Source: Cellulosimicrobium protaetiae (GTDB lineage: Bacteria > Actinomycetota > Actinomycetes > Actinomycetales > Cellulomonadaceae). Taken from it: a stretch of DNA of 64,000 nt. This document shows positions 44,320 to 53,383 of this stretch, in pieces. The DNA lies in assembly GCF_009708005.2 (NCBI RefSeq), contig NZ_CP052757.1, positions 496,001 through 560,000 of the forward strand, written 5' to 3'. Every line of letters starts with the position of its first letter. The first letter of the stretch is position 1. Both the position numbers and the translations under genes were made by a program. The notes below the pieces were generated by a model. The model was given only the letters and a program-made list of their open reading frames with translations. It did not search any database and was not told the origin of the DNA.

Positions 44320-45213
44320 TCACTTGATGCCGGTCATGGCGATGCCCTGCACGAAGTAGCGCTGCAGGAACAGGAACAGGATGAGGATCGGCGTCACGAC
44401 GAGCACGGACCCGGCCATGAGCAGGCCGTAGTAGGTGCCGTTCGAGCCGACCGAGTACAGCGAGAGCGCGACCGGGAGGGTGTACATGTTCTCGGTCTGC
44501 GCGACGACCAGGGGCCACAGGAAGTTGTTCCACGACCCGAGGAACGTGAGGATGCTCAGCGTCGCGAGCGGCGGCCCGCACTGGGGCAGCACGATCCGGA
44601 AGAAGACCCGGAACTCGCCCGCGCCGTCGATCCGGGCGGCCTCGATGAGCGCGTCGGGGATGCCGAGCATGAACTGCCGCATGAGGAACACGCCCAGCGG
44701 TCCGGCCAGGAAGGGCAGGATGAGCGCGGGGTAGGTGTTGACGAGCCCCATGTTGGACACGAGCACGAACATCGGCACGAGCGTGACGACGCCCGGGACC
44801 ATGAGCGTGAGCATGACCAGGGCGAACAGCACGCGCTTGCCGGGGAAGCTCATCTTCGCGAGGGCGTAGCCGACCATCGAGCAGAAGACGATGTTGCCGA
44901 GCACGACGGCGACGGCGACGACGATCGAGTTGGTGAAGTACTGCCCGTAGTTGAGCTGGGAGAGCCACCGCTCGTAGTTGTCGAGCGTGGGGTTCTGCGG
45001 CCACCACGTGATGGGGCGCTGGAGCAGCTCGCCCTGCGTCTTGAAGCTGCCGAGCGCCATCCAGATGAACGGCATGAGGGTCAGGAGCAGCCCGACGACG
45101 AGCGCCGTGTACGTGGCGCCGCGCGACCAGCGGATCGGGCGCCGCGCCCGACGGCGGGGCGCGCCCTCCGGCGTCGACGTCGCGGGGGTGGTCCGCGAGG
45201 ACGTGACGGTCAT
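44320..45213 (-). CDS. ABC sugar transporter permease (MalG-like)
   Basis: A 297-residue inner-membrane permease with six membrane segments, starting TYTALVVGLLLTLMPFIWMALGSFK. The EAA loop EAARIDGAGEFRVFFRIVLP contacts the ATPase. The ATG at 45213 is 1 base from the stop of the partner permease, indicating coupled translation. No ATPase gene is encoded nearby; a shared MsiK-type ATPase is usual for actinobacterial sugar importers. Confidence 0.94.
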   Translation of the reverse strand: MTVTSSRTTPATSTPEGAPRRRARRPIRWSRGATYTALVVGLLLTLMPFIWMALGSFKTQGELLQRPITWWPQNPTLDNYERWLSQLNYGQYFTNSIVVAVAVVLGNIVFCSMVGYALAKMSFPGKRVLFALVMLTLMVPGVVTLVPMFVLVSNMGLVNTYPALILPFLAGPLGVFLMRQFMLGIPDALIEAARIDGAGEFRVFFRIVLPQCGPPLATLSILTFLGSWNNFLWPLVVAQTENMYTLPVALSLYSVGSNGTYYGLLMAGSVLVVTPILILFLFLQRYFVQGIAMTGIK

Positions 45214-45214
45214 G

Positions 45215-46138
45215 TCAATCCTCCTTCGACCGCAGCAGGCGGAACTGGACGGCGGCCAGCGCGGCGATCAGCGCGAACAGGACGTACGCGGCCGCGGAGG
45301 CGAACGCGTAGTTGCCGTACCCGAACTGGTTGTAGACGTAGTAGCTGATGGTCAGCGTGGAGTTGACCGGGCCGCCCTTGGTCATGACGAACGGCTCCTC
45401 GAACACCTGGAGGAAGCCGACGGACAGCAGCACCGCACCGAGCAGCAGCGTGGGGCGCATGAGCGGGACCGTGATGGAGCGGAACCGGCGCCACGAGCCG
45501 GCGCCGTCGACCTCGGCCGCCTCGTAGACGTCGCGCGGGATCGCCTGGAGGCCGGCCAGGAAGATGATCATGAGCGTGCCCATGTTGCGCCACGCCGCCA
45601 TGACGATGATCGACGGCATCGCCGTCGCGCTGTCGTTGAGCCAGTCCGGGCCGTCGATGCCGACCCAGCCGAGCACGGTGTTGACGAGGCCGGAGTCCTG
45701 GAGGATGAAGCGCCACACGACGGCCACCGCGACGATCGACGTCACGACGGGCGTGTAGAAGCCGACGCGGAAGACGCTGCGGAACTTCTCGATGCCCGAG
45801 TTGAGCGCGACGGCGAGTGCGAGCCCGAGCACCATCGTCAGCGGGATGCCGACGAGGACGAAGTAGAAGGTGTTGAGCAGCGCCTTGCGGAACAGCTCGT
45901 CCTGGAAGACGCCGGTGAAGTTCTCGAGCCCGACGAAGTTCACCGCGAACGGCGTCTTGATGTCACGGATCGTGAGGTCCGAGAACGACATCCCGAACGA
46001 CGCGAGCAGCGGCCCCAGCATGAAGACCGCGAAGACTGCGACGAACGGGAGAGCGAACAGCCAGGCGACGAGCGCTTGCCGTCGCCGGTGGACGGCGCCG
46101 GCCGTACGCCGGCGCCGTCCCTCGGTGGTGGTGGTCAT
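45215..46138 (-). CDS. ABC sugar transporter permease (MalF-like)
   Basis: A 307-residue permease with six membrane segments. It starts VAWLFALPFVAVFAVFMLGPLLASF, and its EAA loop EAAEVDGAGSWRRFRSITVP is intact. It pairs with the MalG-like subunit to form the channel. It lies 15 bases after the binding-protein gene. Confidence 0.94.
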   Translation of the reverse strand: MTTTTEGRRRRTAGAVHRRRQALVAWLFALPFVAVFAVFMLGPLLASFGMSFSDLTIRDIKTPFAVNFVGLENFTGVFQDELFRKALLNTFYFVLVGIPLTMVLGLALAVALNSGIEKFRSVFRVGFYTPVVTSIVAVAVVWRFILQDSGLVNTVLGWVGIDGPDWLNDSATAMPSIIVMAAWRNMGTLMIIFLAGLQAIPRDVYEAAEVDGAGSWRRFRSITVPLMRPTLLLGAVLLSVGFLQVFEEPFVMTKGGPVNSTLTISYYVYNQFGYGNYAFASAAAYVLFALIAALAAVQFRLLRSKED

Positions 46139-46153
46139 GACTGACGGGCCCTG

Positions 46154-47449
46154 TTACCAGCCGAGCCCGAGCGTGTCGGCCTTGGCCTGGATCGCCTTGG
46201 CGGCGTCCTCGGACGTGACCTGACCGTTCGCGACCTTCTCGGCCTCGGTCTCGATCGTCGCGGAGAGCTCGTCCCAGCTCGGCACGGTCGGCGGGGCGAT
46301 CGTGTTCTCGAGCTGCTCCTGGAGCACCTGGGTGCGCGGGTTGGACGTCAGGGGCTCGTAGTCCCACGCGGTGGTGAGGGCGGGCAGGTCGCTCGTCGCG
46401 TCGAACCAGGCCTGCTGCGTCTCGGGCTGGGCGAGCCAGCGCACGAGCTTCCAGGCGCCGTCGGCGTTCTTGGCCTCGGCGAAGACGCCGAGGTGGGCGC
46501 CGCCGATGTACGAGTCGTTGTTCGCGGAGCCCGCGGGCACCGGGACGGTGGCGACGTTCTGCTCGACCCAGTCCTCGCCCTGGAGGTCGGCGAGCACGTT
46601 GACCATCCACGGGCCGGAGATGAAGGCCGGGTCGGAGCCGTCGACGAACGCGCTGTTCTGCGAGTCGCCGTAGCCGGACAGCGGCGACAGCCCGTCGGTG
46701 AAGAAGGACGCGTAGTAGTCGAGCGCGTCGACCATCGCCTGGTTGTCGAGGTCGAACGCGTCGCCCGCCTCGTTGAGGACCGAGCCGCCGGCCTGCGAGT
46801 AGAACGGCAGGATGACCTGCGTGGAGTCCTCCGCGTCGCCCATCGGGAGCTGGAGGCCGTAGGTCGAGCCGTTCGCCTGCATCGCCTGCGCGAAGGAGGT
46901 GAGCTCCTCCCACGACGTGGGCGCCTCGACCCCGGCCGCCGTGGCCAGGTCGGAGCGGTAGTACAGGACGCGGGTCTCGACGTACCACGGCACGCCGTAG
47001 TCGACGCCGTCGGCGACGGTCGAGGCCGCGGCGCCCTCGACGAAGTCGGCGCTGTCGACGAGGCCGTCCGGGACGGGCGCGAGGCCGCCGGTGGCGACCA
47101 TCGTCGGCATGAAGGACGAGCCGATCATGATCGCGTCGGGCACGGTGCCTGCCGCGACTGCGGTCTGGAACTTCGTCATGACGTCGGCCCACGGGATGGT
47201 GGTGACCTCGACGTTCGCGTCGGGGTTCTCCTCCGTGAAGCCCTGGACGAAGTCGGGCAGCTTCTCGCCCTCCTCACCCATCGCCCAGATCGTGATGTCA
47301 CCCTCCGCGGGCGCGTCGTCCACCGTCGTGGTGGACCCGGCATCGGCCTCACCACCCGTGGACTCGTCGTCCGCGCGACCGCACGCGGTCAGGGCCAGGA
47401 GTCCGACGACGCCGATGGCGACCGCCTTGCGTCCGAGCTTCATGAGCAT
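46154..47449 (-). CDS. Sugar ABC transporter substrate-binding lipoprotein
   Basis: A 431-residue lipoprotein with signal LGRKAVAIGVVGLLALTACG, where the lipobox Cys is modified. It has a family 1 solute-binding fold (DITIWAMGEEGEKLPDFVQGF, PWYVETRVLYYRSDLATAAG, VADLQGEDW region). ATG at 47449 was chosen because GAGGAGAGGA directly precedes it. ATGs at 47461 and 47443 are alternatives. First gene of the leftward binding protein-permease-permease-GH1 operon, divergent from the TetR gene. Probable ligand: beta-1,2-gluco-oligosaccharides, inferred from neighbours. Confidence 0.93.
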   Translation of the reverse strand: MLMKLGRKAVAIGVVGLLALTACGRADDESTGGEADAGSTTTVDDAPAEGDITIWAMGEEGEKLPDFVQGFTEENPDANVEVTTIPWADVMTKFQTAVAAGTVPDAIMIGSSFMPTMVATGGLAPVPDGLVDSADFVEGAAASTVADGVDYGVPWYVETRVLYYRSDLATAAGVEAPTSWEELTSFAQAMQANGSTYGLQLPMGDAEDSTQVILPFYSQAGGSVLNEAGDAFDLDNQAMVDALDYYASFFTDGLSPLSGYGDSQNSAFVDGSDPAFISGPWMVNVLADLQGEDWVEQNVATVPVPAGSANNDSYIGGAHLGVFAEAKNADGAWKLVRWLAQPETQQAWFDATSDLPALTTAWDYEPLTSNPRTQVLQEQLENTIAPPTVPSWDELSATIETEAEKVANGQVTSEDAAKAIQAKADTLGLGW

Positions 47450-47494
47450 TCCTCTCCTCATCGAGCAGTCGGCTCGTCGTGCGAGCCACTGGTG

Positions 47495-47524
47495 AAACTA
47501 CCTTAGCGTGCGCTCGGTTAGTAT
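47495..47524. promoter_or_regulatory. Divergent promoter and operator between importer and TetR genes
   Basis: The imperfect dyad TACCTTAGCG-TG-CGCTCGGTTAGTA spans 47499-47523, with the AGCG/CGCT core perfect. TAGTAT (47519-47524) on the plus strand and TAGTTT (47495-47500) on the minus strand are plausible -10 boxes overlapping it. Binding there would control both directions. Confidence 0.5.
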
Positions 47525-47585
47525 TTTCAAGCGGGGCGCCCAGGCCGTACCGTTGGCGCCGACAGACCTGGCGAAGGAGACGGTG

Positions 47586-48326
47586 ATGAACGAGAGCGAC
47601 TCCGCTGGTGGCGCCGCCACGACGGGGACGGCAGGGGGCTCGGGGAGCCGTGGGACGACGACCGCGGCCCGCGGCACGACGGCGGCCGGCCTGCCCGACC
47701 GGCGCATCGTCCGGGGCGAGCAGCGCCGCCGCGAGATCCTGCGCACCGCCGTCGAGGTGTTCGGCGAGCAGGGCTTCCGCGGCAGCTCGCTGCGCGAGAT
47801 CGCGGCGCGCGTCGGCATCTCCGAGGCCGGGCTCCTGCACCACTTCGGCAGCAAGGCGGGCCTCCTGACCGCGACGCTCGAGGAGCGCGACCGGCGCGAC
47901 CTCGTGCGGCGCACCGAGGACGAGGCCGCGGGCGCGGACCTCCTCACGACCATCCGCGACCAGGTCCGGCGCAACGCCGAGACGCCCGGGCTCGTGTCCC
48001 TGCATGTCGTCGTCGCGGCCGAGGCGACGGACGCCGCCCACCCGGCCCACGACGTCGTGCGCGACCGCTACCGCGCGCTGCGCCACCAGGACGACACGCG
48101 CTTCCAGGACGCCGTCGCGCGCGGCGAGCTGCGCCCGGAGGTCGACCCCCAGGCGATCGGCCAGCTCTTCTCCGCCGTCATGGACGGCCTCCAGCTCCAG
48201 TGGCTGCTGGACCCCGACAACGTCGACATGGTCGCCCTCTTCGACCAGTTCCTCGCGCTGCTGCGCCCCGAGGGCTCGACCCCCGCAGCGCCCGCGCACC
48301 GCACCACCGAGCAGGAGACCGCGTGA
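47586..48326 (+). CDS. TetR/AcrR-family transcriptional regulator
   Basis: A 246-residue regulator. After about 40 Gly/Thr-rich residues comes the TetR helix-turn-helix: RRREILRTAVEVFGEQGFRG, SSLREIAARVGISEAGLLHH and FGSKAGLL. The C-terminal ligand domain is helical (QLFSAVMDGLQLQWLLDPDN). ATG at 47586 has AAGGAGA 5 bases upstream; the preceding GTG is in frame too. Its stop overlaps the phosphorylase start by 4 bases (GTGA). It likely controls the phosphorylase and the divergent importer through the dyad at 47499-47523. Confidence 0.92.
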   Translation: MNESDSAGGAATTGTAGGSGSRGTTTAARGTTAAGLPDRRIVRGEQRRREILRTAVEVFGEQGFRGSSLREIAARVGISEAGLLHHFGSKAGLLTATLEERDRRDLVRRTEDEAAGADLLTTIRDQVRRNAETPGLVSLHVVVAAEATDAAHPAHDVVRDRYRALRHQDDTRFQDAVARGELRPEVDPQAIGQLFSAVMDGLQLQWLLDPDNVDMVALFDQFLALLRPEGSTPAAPAHRTTEQETA

Positions 48327-51300
48327 CCCTCACCGCCAGCCCCGCAGGCACGACCACCCTCGCGGGCGCGACGCTCGCCTCGGGCGAGCTGACCGTCGAG
48401 CTCACGGGCGGCGGCGACGTACGCGCCGTCAGCACGGGCGGCCTGCTCGTCAACCAGTACCTGCCGGGCGAGCACGACCGCATGCCCGGTGGCGTCCTGC
48501 TGCGCGCGACCCGCGCGGACGGCGCGGTCGAGGTCGCGCGACTGACCGGGTCGGCGCCCGCGGTGACGTCGGTCGAGGTCGGCACCGACCGCGTCGTGTG
48601 GTCGGGCGAGGCGCTCGGGCTCGCCACGCGCGTCGCGCTGACGCTCGACGGGCGCACGCTCGTCTGGCGCGTCGACCTCACGGCGGGCGCGAGCACGCCG
48701 GCGGACACGCGCTACGACGTCGTGCACGCGCAGGACCTCGCGCTCGCGCCGCCCGCCGCCGCGCTGTCGAGCGAGCCGTACGTGTGCCAGTACCTCCTGC
48801 ACCGCGCGATGGAGCACCCCGACGCGGGCACCGTGCTCGTCAGCCGGCAGACCATGTCGGCGCAGCCGCGCCTCCCGCTCGCCGTCGCGTTCCTCGTCGA
48901 GGGCGCGGTCGCGCACCTCACGGACTCGCTCCAGGTCTTCACGGCGCGGTCGCGGCGCGACGGCGTCCCGCACGGCCTGCTCGGGACCGTCGACTCCGCG
49001 GTGCTCCAGTACGAGTACGCGATGCCGACCCTCGTGTCCCGCCCCCTCGACCTGTCGGGCGGCGCGGCCCGCGTGCACGCGGTCACCGTCGTCGACCCCG
49101 ACGCGCCCGGACCGCTCGCCGCGCACCTCGACGAGGTGGCCGGCTGGGCGGCGGCCGCGGTCGCCGCCGCCGCCGACGAGCGCTCGACCACCCCGCTGCC
49201 GCGGACCGCGTCCGTGCTGCGTGACGCCGAGCTCCTCGCGGGCGACGAGCTCGGCGAGGCCGACCTGCTCGCGGCCGTCGGGCTCGGCGCCGACGACGTG
49301 CTGCTGCCCGAGCGTGACGCCGACGGCACGCTGCTGTCGTTCTTCACCGCGACCGGGACGCACGTCGTCGACGCGCGCAAGGACACCGTCACCGAGCGCT
49401 CGCACGGGCACGTGCTCAAGGCGGGCGACGACGTGCTGCCCACGGACCACGTGCTCTCCACGACGGCGTTCGCGCCGGGTGTCTTCGCGTCGCACGTCGT
49501 CCTCGGCAACACCACGGCGAACCGGCTCGCGACGGTGCACCGGCACCACCTCAACCTGCTGCGGAGCAGCGGCCTGCGGGTGCTCGTCGACGACGGCCGC
49601 GGACCCCGGCTCCTCGGGCTGCCCTCCGCGCTCGTCCTCGACGTCGGCGGCGTCCGCTGGGTCTACGAGACGCCGCTCGGCCGCGTCGACGTGCGGACCG
49701 TCGCGCACGACCGCGAGAACCGCATCGACGTCGACGTGCGCTGCGAGCAGCCCCTCCACGTCACCGCGACGCTCGAGCTCGACGACGAGGCCGGCGGCTG
49801 GGTCGTCGAGCACGTCGCCCCGACGTCGGACGCCGGCGAGGCCGTCGTCGTGCACCCCGTCCCGGGCGGCGACGTCGACGCGCACTACCCCGACCTGCGG
49901 TACGTCGTGTCGTCGAGCGCGCCCGTCGTGCTCGACCCCGAGAGCTCCGCGGGCGCCCCCGCCGGGACCGCGCACCGCCTCACGAGCGCGACCGACACCG
50001 GCGCGCTCCGGCTCGCGATCACCGGCTCGCTGGACGGGGCCGACGCCGCGCTCGCGCTCGCCGGGTCGACCCACGACCCGCTCGCCGACCTCGACGCGAC
50101 GCTCGCGGGCCACCTCGCGACCGTCCGCGGGGTCGTGCGCGGCCTGCGGTTCGCGCCCCACGCGGAGCTCGAGACGCAGGAGCTCGACCTCCTCGTGCCC
50201 TGGTACGCCCACGACGCCCTGATCCACTTCCTCGTCCCGCACGGGCTCGAGCAGTACTCGGGCGCGGCGTGGGGCACGCGCGACGTGTGCCAGGGACCGT
50301 TCGAGCTCGCGCTCGCGGGCGGTCGGTACGAGGTCGCGCGGGCGATCGTGCTGCGCGTCCTCGCGCACCAGCACACGTGGGGCGAGTTCCCGCAGTGGTT
50401 CATGTTCGACGCGTACGGCGAGCGCTACAACGACTCCTCGCACGGCGACGTCGTGGTCTGGCCGCTGTTCGCGCTCGCCCAGTACCTCGACGCGAGCGGC
50501 GACCTCGCGATGCTCGACGAGCCGGTCCCGTTCTGGGACCACGCGCACCGGCGCCCGGCCGCGTCCGGGCCCGACGCCGCGGCGACCGTGCGCGACCACG
50601 TCGCGCGGCTGCTCGACCACCTCGACCGCGACCGCCTGCCCGGTACGGCGCTGCCCGCGTACGGCGAGGGCGACTGGGACGACACGCTCCAGCCGGCCGA
50701 CCCGCGGATGCGCACGGACCTCGCGTCGACCTGGACGTCCGCGCTGCTCGTGCAGGCCGCCGCGCTGCTCGCGCGCACCACGTCCGGCGGCGACCCCGCG
50801 CTCTCGGAGCGCGCCGGGGCCCTGGCCGCCGAGGTGCGTGCGGACCTGCGCGAGCGCGCGCTCGTCGACGGCGTCCTGGCCGGGTACGTGCGCCACGGGG
50901 CCGACGGCGACGAGCTCGTCATCCACCCGTCCGACACCGTGTCCGGGATGCGCTACCGCCTCATCCCCATGACGCAGTCGATCATCGCGGGCATCCTCAC
51001 GCCGCAGGAGGCGGAGGACCACGAGCGCCTCGTGGTCGAGCACCTCCACTTCCCCGACGGCGTGCGCCTCATGGACCACCCCGCCGCGTTCGACGAGGGC
51101 GTCCCGCACACGTTCCTGCGGGCCGAGCAGGCGGCGAACGTCGGCCGCGAGATCGGCCTCATGTACGTGCACGCGCACATCCGCTACGTCGAGGCGCTCG
51201 CGGCCCTGGGCCGCGGCCGCGCGCTCGACGAGCTCCTGCGCATCAGCCCGGTCGACCTCGGCCGCCGCCTCGCGCACGCCGCGCCCCGGCAGCGCAACGC

Positions 51301-51745
51301 GTACTTCTCGTCGAGCGACGCCGACTTCCCGGACCGCCAGAGCTTCGCCCGCGACTTCGACCGGCTGCGCGACGGGAGCGTGGGAGTGCGCGGCGGGTGG
51401 CGCGTGTACTCGAGCGGCCCCGGGATCTACCTGCGCCAGCTGGTCCAGGGCGTGCTCGGGCTCACGGAGCAGCCCGGGACCCTCGTCGTCGACCCCGTGC
51501 TGCCCGCGACGGCCGACGGGCTCGCCGTCGACCTCGAGCTCGCCGGGCGGACGCGCCGCGTCGTCTACCGGGTCGCCGAGCCAGGCCAGGGCGTCCGGGT
51601 GCGCGCGGGGGCCGACCTCGGCGCCCTCGTCGAACTCTCCACGACTCCGCGGGTGGGCGACTACCGCGAGCGCGGCGTCGTCGTCGCGACGCGCGACCTC
51701 GGCGACGCAGGGCTCGTCGAGATCTCCGTGCCCGCAGGGTCGTAG
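48323..51745 (+). CDS. GH94-type phosphorylase, probable 1,2-beta-oligoglucan phosphorylase
   Basis: A 1140-residue cytoplasmic protein without a signal peptide. The N-terminal half is a beta-sandwich with VCQYLLHRAMEHPDAGTVLV and DARKDTVTERSHGHVLKAGD. The (alpha/alpha)6 barrel carries DALIHFLVPHGLEQYSG and AAWGTRDVCQGPFELALAG, where the Asp matches the GH94 acid position. QWFMFDAYGERYNDSSHGDVV and AYGEGDWDDTLQP follow. The length and WGTRDVCQGP motif fit sophorooligosaccharide phosphorylases (SOGP), which release glucose 1-phosphate from beta-1,2-glucans. Other GH94 specificities are possible. It is translationally coupled to the TetR gene. Confidence 0.85.
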   Translation: MTLTASPAGTTTLAGATLASGELTVELTGGGDVRAVSTGGLLVNQYLPGEHDRMPGGVLLRATRADGAVEVARLTGSAPAVTSVEVGTDRVVWSGEALGLATRVALTLDGRTLVWRVDLTAGASTPADTRYDVVHAQDLALAPPAAALSSEPYVCQYLLHRAMEHPDAGTVLVSRQTMSAQPRLPLAVAFLVEGAVAHLTDSLQVFTARSRRDGVPHGLLGTVDSAVLQYEYAMPTLVSRPLDLSGGAARVHAVTVVDPDAPGPLAAHLDEVAGWAAAAVAAAADERSTTPLPRTASVLRDAELLAGDELGEADLLAAVGLGADDVLLPERDADGTLLSFFTATGTHVVDARKDTVTERSHGHVLKAGDDVLPTDHVLSTTAFAPGVFASHVVLGNTTANRLATVHRHHLNLLRSSGLRVLVDDGRGPRLLGLPSALVLDVGGVRWVYETPLGRVDVRTVAHDRENRIDVDVRCEQPLHVTATLELDDEAGGWVVEHVAPTSDAGEAVVVHPVPGGDVDAHYPDLRYVVSSSAPVVLDPESSAGAPAGTAHRLTSATDTGALRLAITGSLDGADAALALAGSTHDPLADLDATLAGHLATVRGVVRGLRFAPHAELETQELDLLVPWYAHDALIHFLVPHGLEQYSGAAWGTRDVCQGPFELALAGGRYEVARAIVLRVLAHQHTWGEFPQWFMFDAYGERYNDSSHGDVVVWPLFALAQYLDASGDLAMLDEPVPFWDHAHRRPAASGPDAAATVRDHVARLLDHLDRDRLPGTALPAYGEGDWDDTLQPADPRMRTDLASTWTSALLVQAAALLARTTSGGDPALSERAGALAAEVRADLRERALVDGVLAGYVRHGADGDELVIHPSDTVSGMRYRLIPMTQSIIAGILTPQEAEDHERLVVEHLHFPDGVRLMDHPAAFDEGVPHTFLRAEQAANVGREIGLMYVHAHIRYVEALAALGRGRALDELLRISPVDLGRRLAHAAPRQRNAYFSSSDADFPDRQSFARDFDRLRDGSVGVRGGWRVYSSGPGIYLRQLVQGVLGLTEQPGTLVVDPVLPATADGLAVDLELAGRTRRVVYRVAEPGQGVRVRAGADLGALVELSTTPRVGDYRERGVVVATRDLGDAGLVEISVPAGS

Positions 51746-51893
51746 GGCCCCGGACCCCGCCGTCCCGTACGGCTCCTCCCGCTGCTCCTGACCTCTCGTG
51801 GAGCTGCGCGAGGCGCCGCGCCGGGTCACGAGGCGCTAGCCTTCGGACCACGCCGCCGTCGGGACGGCGCCACCCGCGACGAAGGAACATGCC

Positions 51894-52502
51894 GTGAGCC
51901 AGCCTCCGTACCAGCAGCACCCGGGCGGCGACGCCCAGCAGCCCCCGCAGACCCCCGGGCCGTACGAGCAGGGCCAGCCGGCCTACGGGCAGCCGGCCGC
52001 CTCCGGGCACTACGGGGCGCAGGCGCCGTACGGGCAGGGCCAGCCCGCGTACGGCCAGCCCGCGCAGCCCGAGCAGCACCAGCCGGCCTACGGGCAGATG
52101 GCGCCGCAGGCTCCTCCCGTGGCGCCGTACCCGCCGCAGGGCCAGCAGCCCTACGGGGCGCCGAACCTGCCGCAGGGCCAGCAGCCGTACGGCGCGCCGT
52201 ACGGGCAGCCCGGCTACGGCGGGCAGCCGGGCTACGGCGGGCAGCCGGGCTACGGCGCGTACGCCCCCGTCGGTCCGCAGCCGATGACCTGGCGCACGAT
52301 CCTCGCGTACGTGTTCAGCCCGATCGCGGTGTTCTTCCTGCCGATCGTGTTCGGCGTGCTCGCGATCGTCTTCTCCGCGATCGCGGCCCGCCGGAACGAG
52401 AAGACGGCGAAGATCGCGCTCGCGGTCGCGATCGCGTGCACCGCCGTGGGCTTCATCCTGGGCGCGATCAGCGGCTACCAGGCGGCGAGCCAGTTCCTCT
52501 GA
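51894..52502 (+). CDS. Small membrane protein with Gln/Pro/Gly/Tyr-rich N-terminus (DUF4190-like)
   Basis: A 202-residue protein. The first 125 residues are low-complexity with repeats such as GQPAYGQPA, GQQPYGAP and GYGGQPGYGG. Two membrane helices follow (ILAYVFSPIAVFFLPIVFGVL and IALAVAIACTAVGFILGAISG) joined by a basic turn AARRNEKTAK. This architecture is common in actinomycetes and resembles DUF4190. The function is unknown. GTG at 51894 follows GAAGGA. It is the only gene on this strand between the phosphorylase and the leftward methyltransferase. Confidence 0.85.
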   Translation: MSQPPYQQHPGGDAQQPPQTPGPYEQGQPAYGQPAASGHYGAQAPYGQGQPAYGQPAQPEQHQPAYGQMAPQAPPVAPYPPQGQQPYGAPNLPQGQQPYGAPYGQPGYGGQPGYGGQPGYGAYAPVGPQPMTWRTILAYVFSPIAVFFLPIVFGVLAIVFSAIAARRNEKTAKIALAVAIACTAVGFILGAISGYQAASQFL

Positions 52503-52539
52503 CGGTCACCGGGCGGGCCGACCAGGACGCGCGCCCGGG

Positions 52540-53355
52540 TCAGCCCGCCTGGCGCGCCACGACCAGGTGGCGGGTCGAGCGCGCCACGAACGGGGTGGAC
52601 GTCGTCCCGTCGTCGCGCGCGCCGGCCCGCAGCCGCGCGTCGAGGTCCTCGAGGACGCCGCGGTAGCGGTCGACCGAGAAGTCCGGGACCCACCACACGC
52701 ACTTGCGCAGGAGCCAGACGACGGCCCCGACGTCGTGCAGCTCCATGCGGCACGTGGCCGTGCGGAGTTCGACGACGTCGAGGCCGGCGGCGTGCGCCTG
52801 CGCCGCCTCGTCCTCCGGGTCTCGGCCGGTGCGGGCCTCGGGCTGCGGCCCGAGGAACGCCTCGATGAGCTCGAACGCCGAGCCGGGGCCCACGTGCTGG
52901 GCGAGGTACGTGCCGCCCGGGCGCAGCACGCGGTGGATCTCGGACCATGCCGGCGCGACGGGATGCCGTGCGGTGACCAGGACGAACGACGCGTCGGCGA
53001 CCGGGAGCGCGCCGTCGACCGGGACGACGACGCGCCCTCCCCACGGGGCCAGGCGCTCGCGCGCGCGAGCGGCGTTGGGCGCCCACGCCTCGGAGGCCAC
53101 GAGCGTCGCGGGGGTGGGATCGCCCCGGTCCGCTGCGGCCCCGAGCGCCTCCGCCAGGACCTCTCCGCCACCGGTGTCGAGGTCGAGCGCGGCGTCCGCC
53201 TGCCCGAGGTGCTGCGACAGGAGGGACACGAAGCGCCACGGCGGGCGCTCCTCGGTGGCGCGGCCGTCGAGCCAGCCGAACCCCCAGCCGGTGACGTCCG
53301 CCTGCCCTGCCTCGGTGATCAGCTCGTCGAAGGGTCGCACGCGCTCCACTCTCAC
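52540..53355 (-). CDS. Class I SAM-dependent methyltransferase
   Basis: A 271-residue protein with motif I ALDLDTGGGEVLAEALG, a motif II-like ALPVADASFVLVTARH and HRVLRPGGTYLAQHVG, typical of the methyltransferase_11 group. The end contains RHLVVARQ. The substrate is unknown. GTG at 53355 is the most upstream reasonable start, without a strong ribosome site; GTGs at 53349 and 53340 are alternatives. It may be co-transcribed with nothing: the next leftward gene is far away. Confidence 0.85.
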   Translation of the reverse strand: MRVERVRPFDELITEAGQADVTGWGFGWLDGRATEERPPWRFVSLLSQHLGQADAALDLDTGGGEVLAEALGAAADRGDPTPATLVASEAWAPNAARARERLAPWGGRVVVPVDGALPVADASFVLVTARHPVAPAWSEIHRVLRPGGTYLAQHVGPGSAFELIEAFLGPQPEARTGRDPEDEAAQAHAAGLDVVELRTATCRMELHDVGAVVWLLRKCVWWVPDFSVDRYRGVLEDLDARLRAGARDDGTTSTPFVARSTRHLVVARQAG

Positions 53356-53383
53356 AGGCGTGACCGGCCGGCGTCGCGGCTCT

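Noticed and set aside
48068-51829. A 1253-codon open frame on the minus strand across the phosphorylase gene
   Set aside because: It is an antisense shadow created by high third-position GC. It is Arg/Val/Gly/Glu-rich without domains, while the plus strand encodes a clear GH94 protein.
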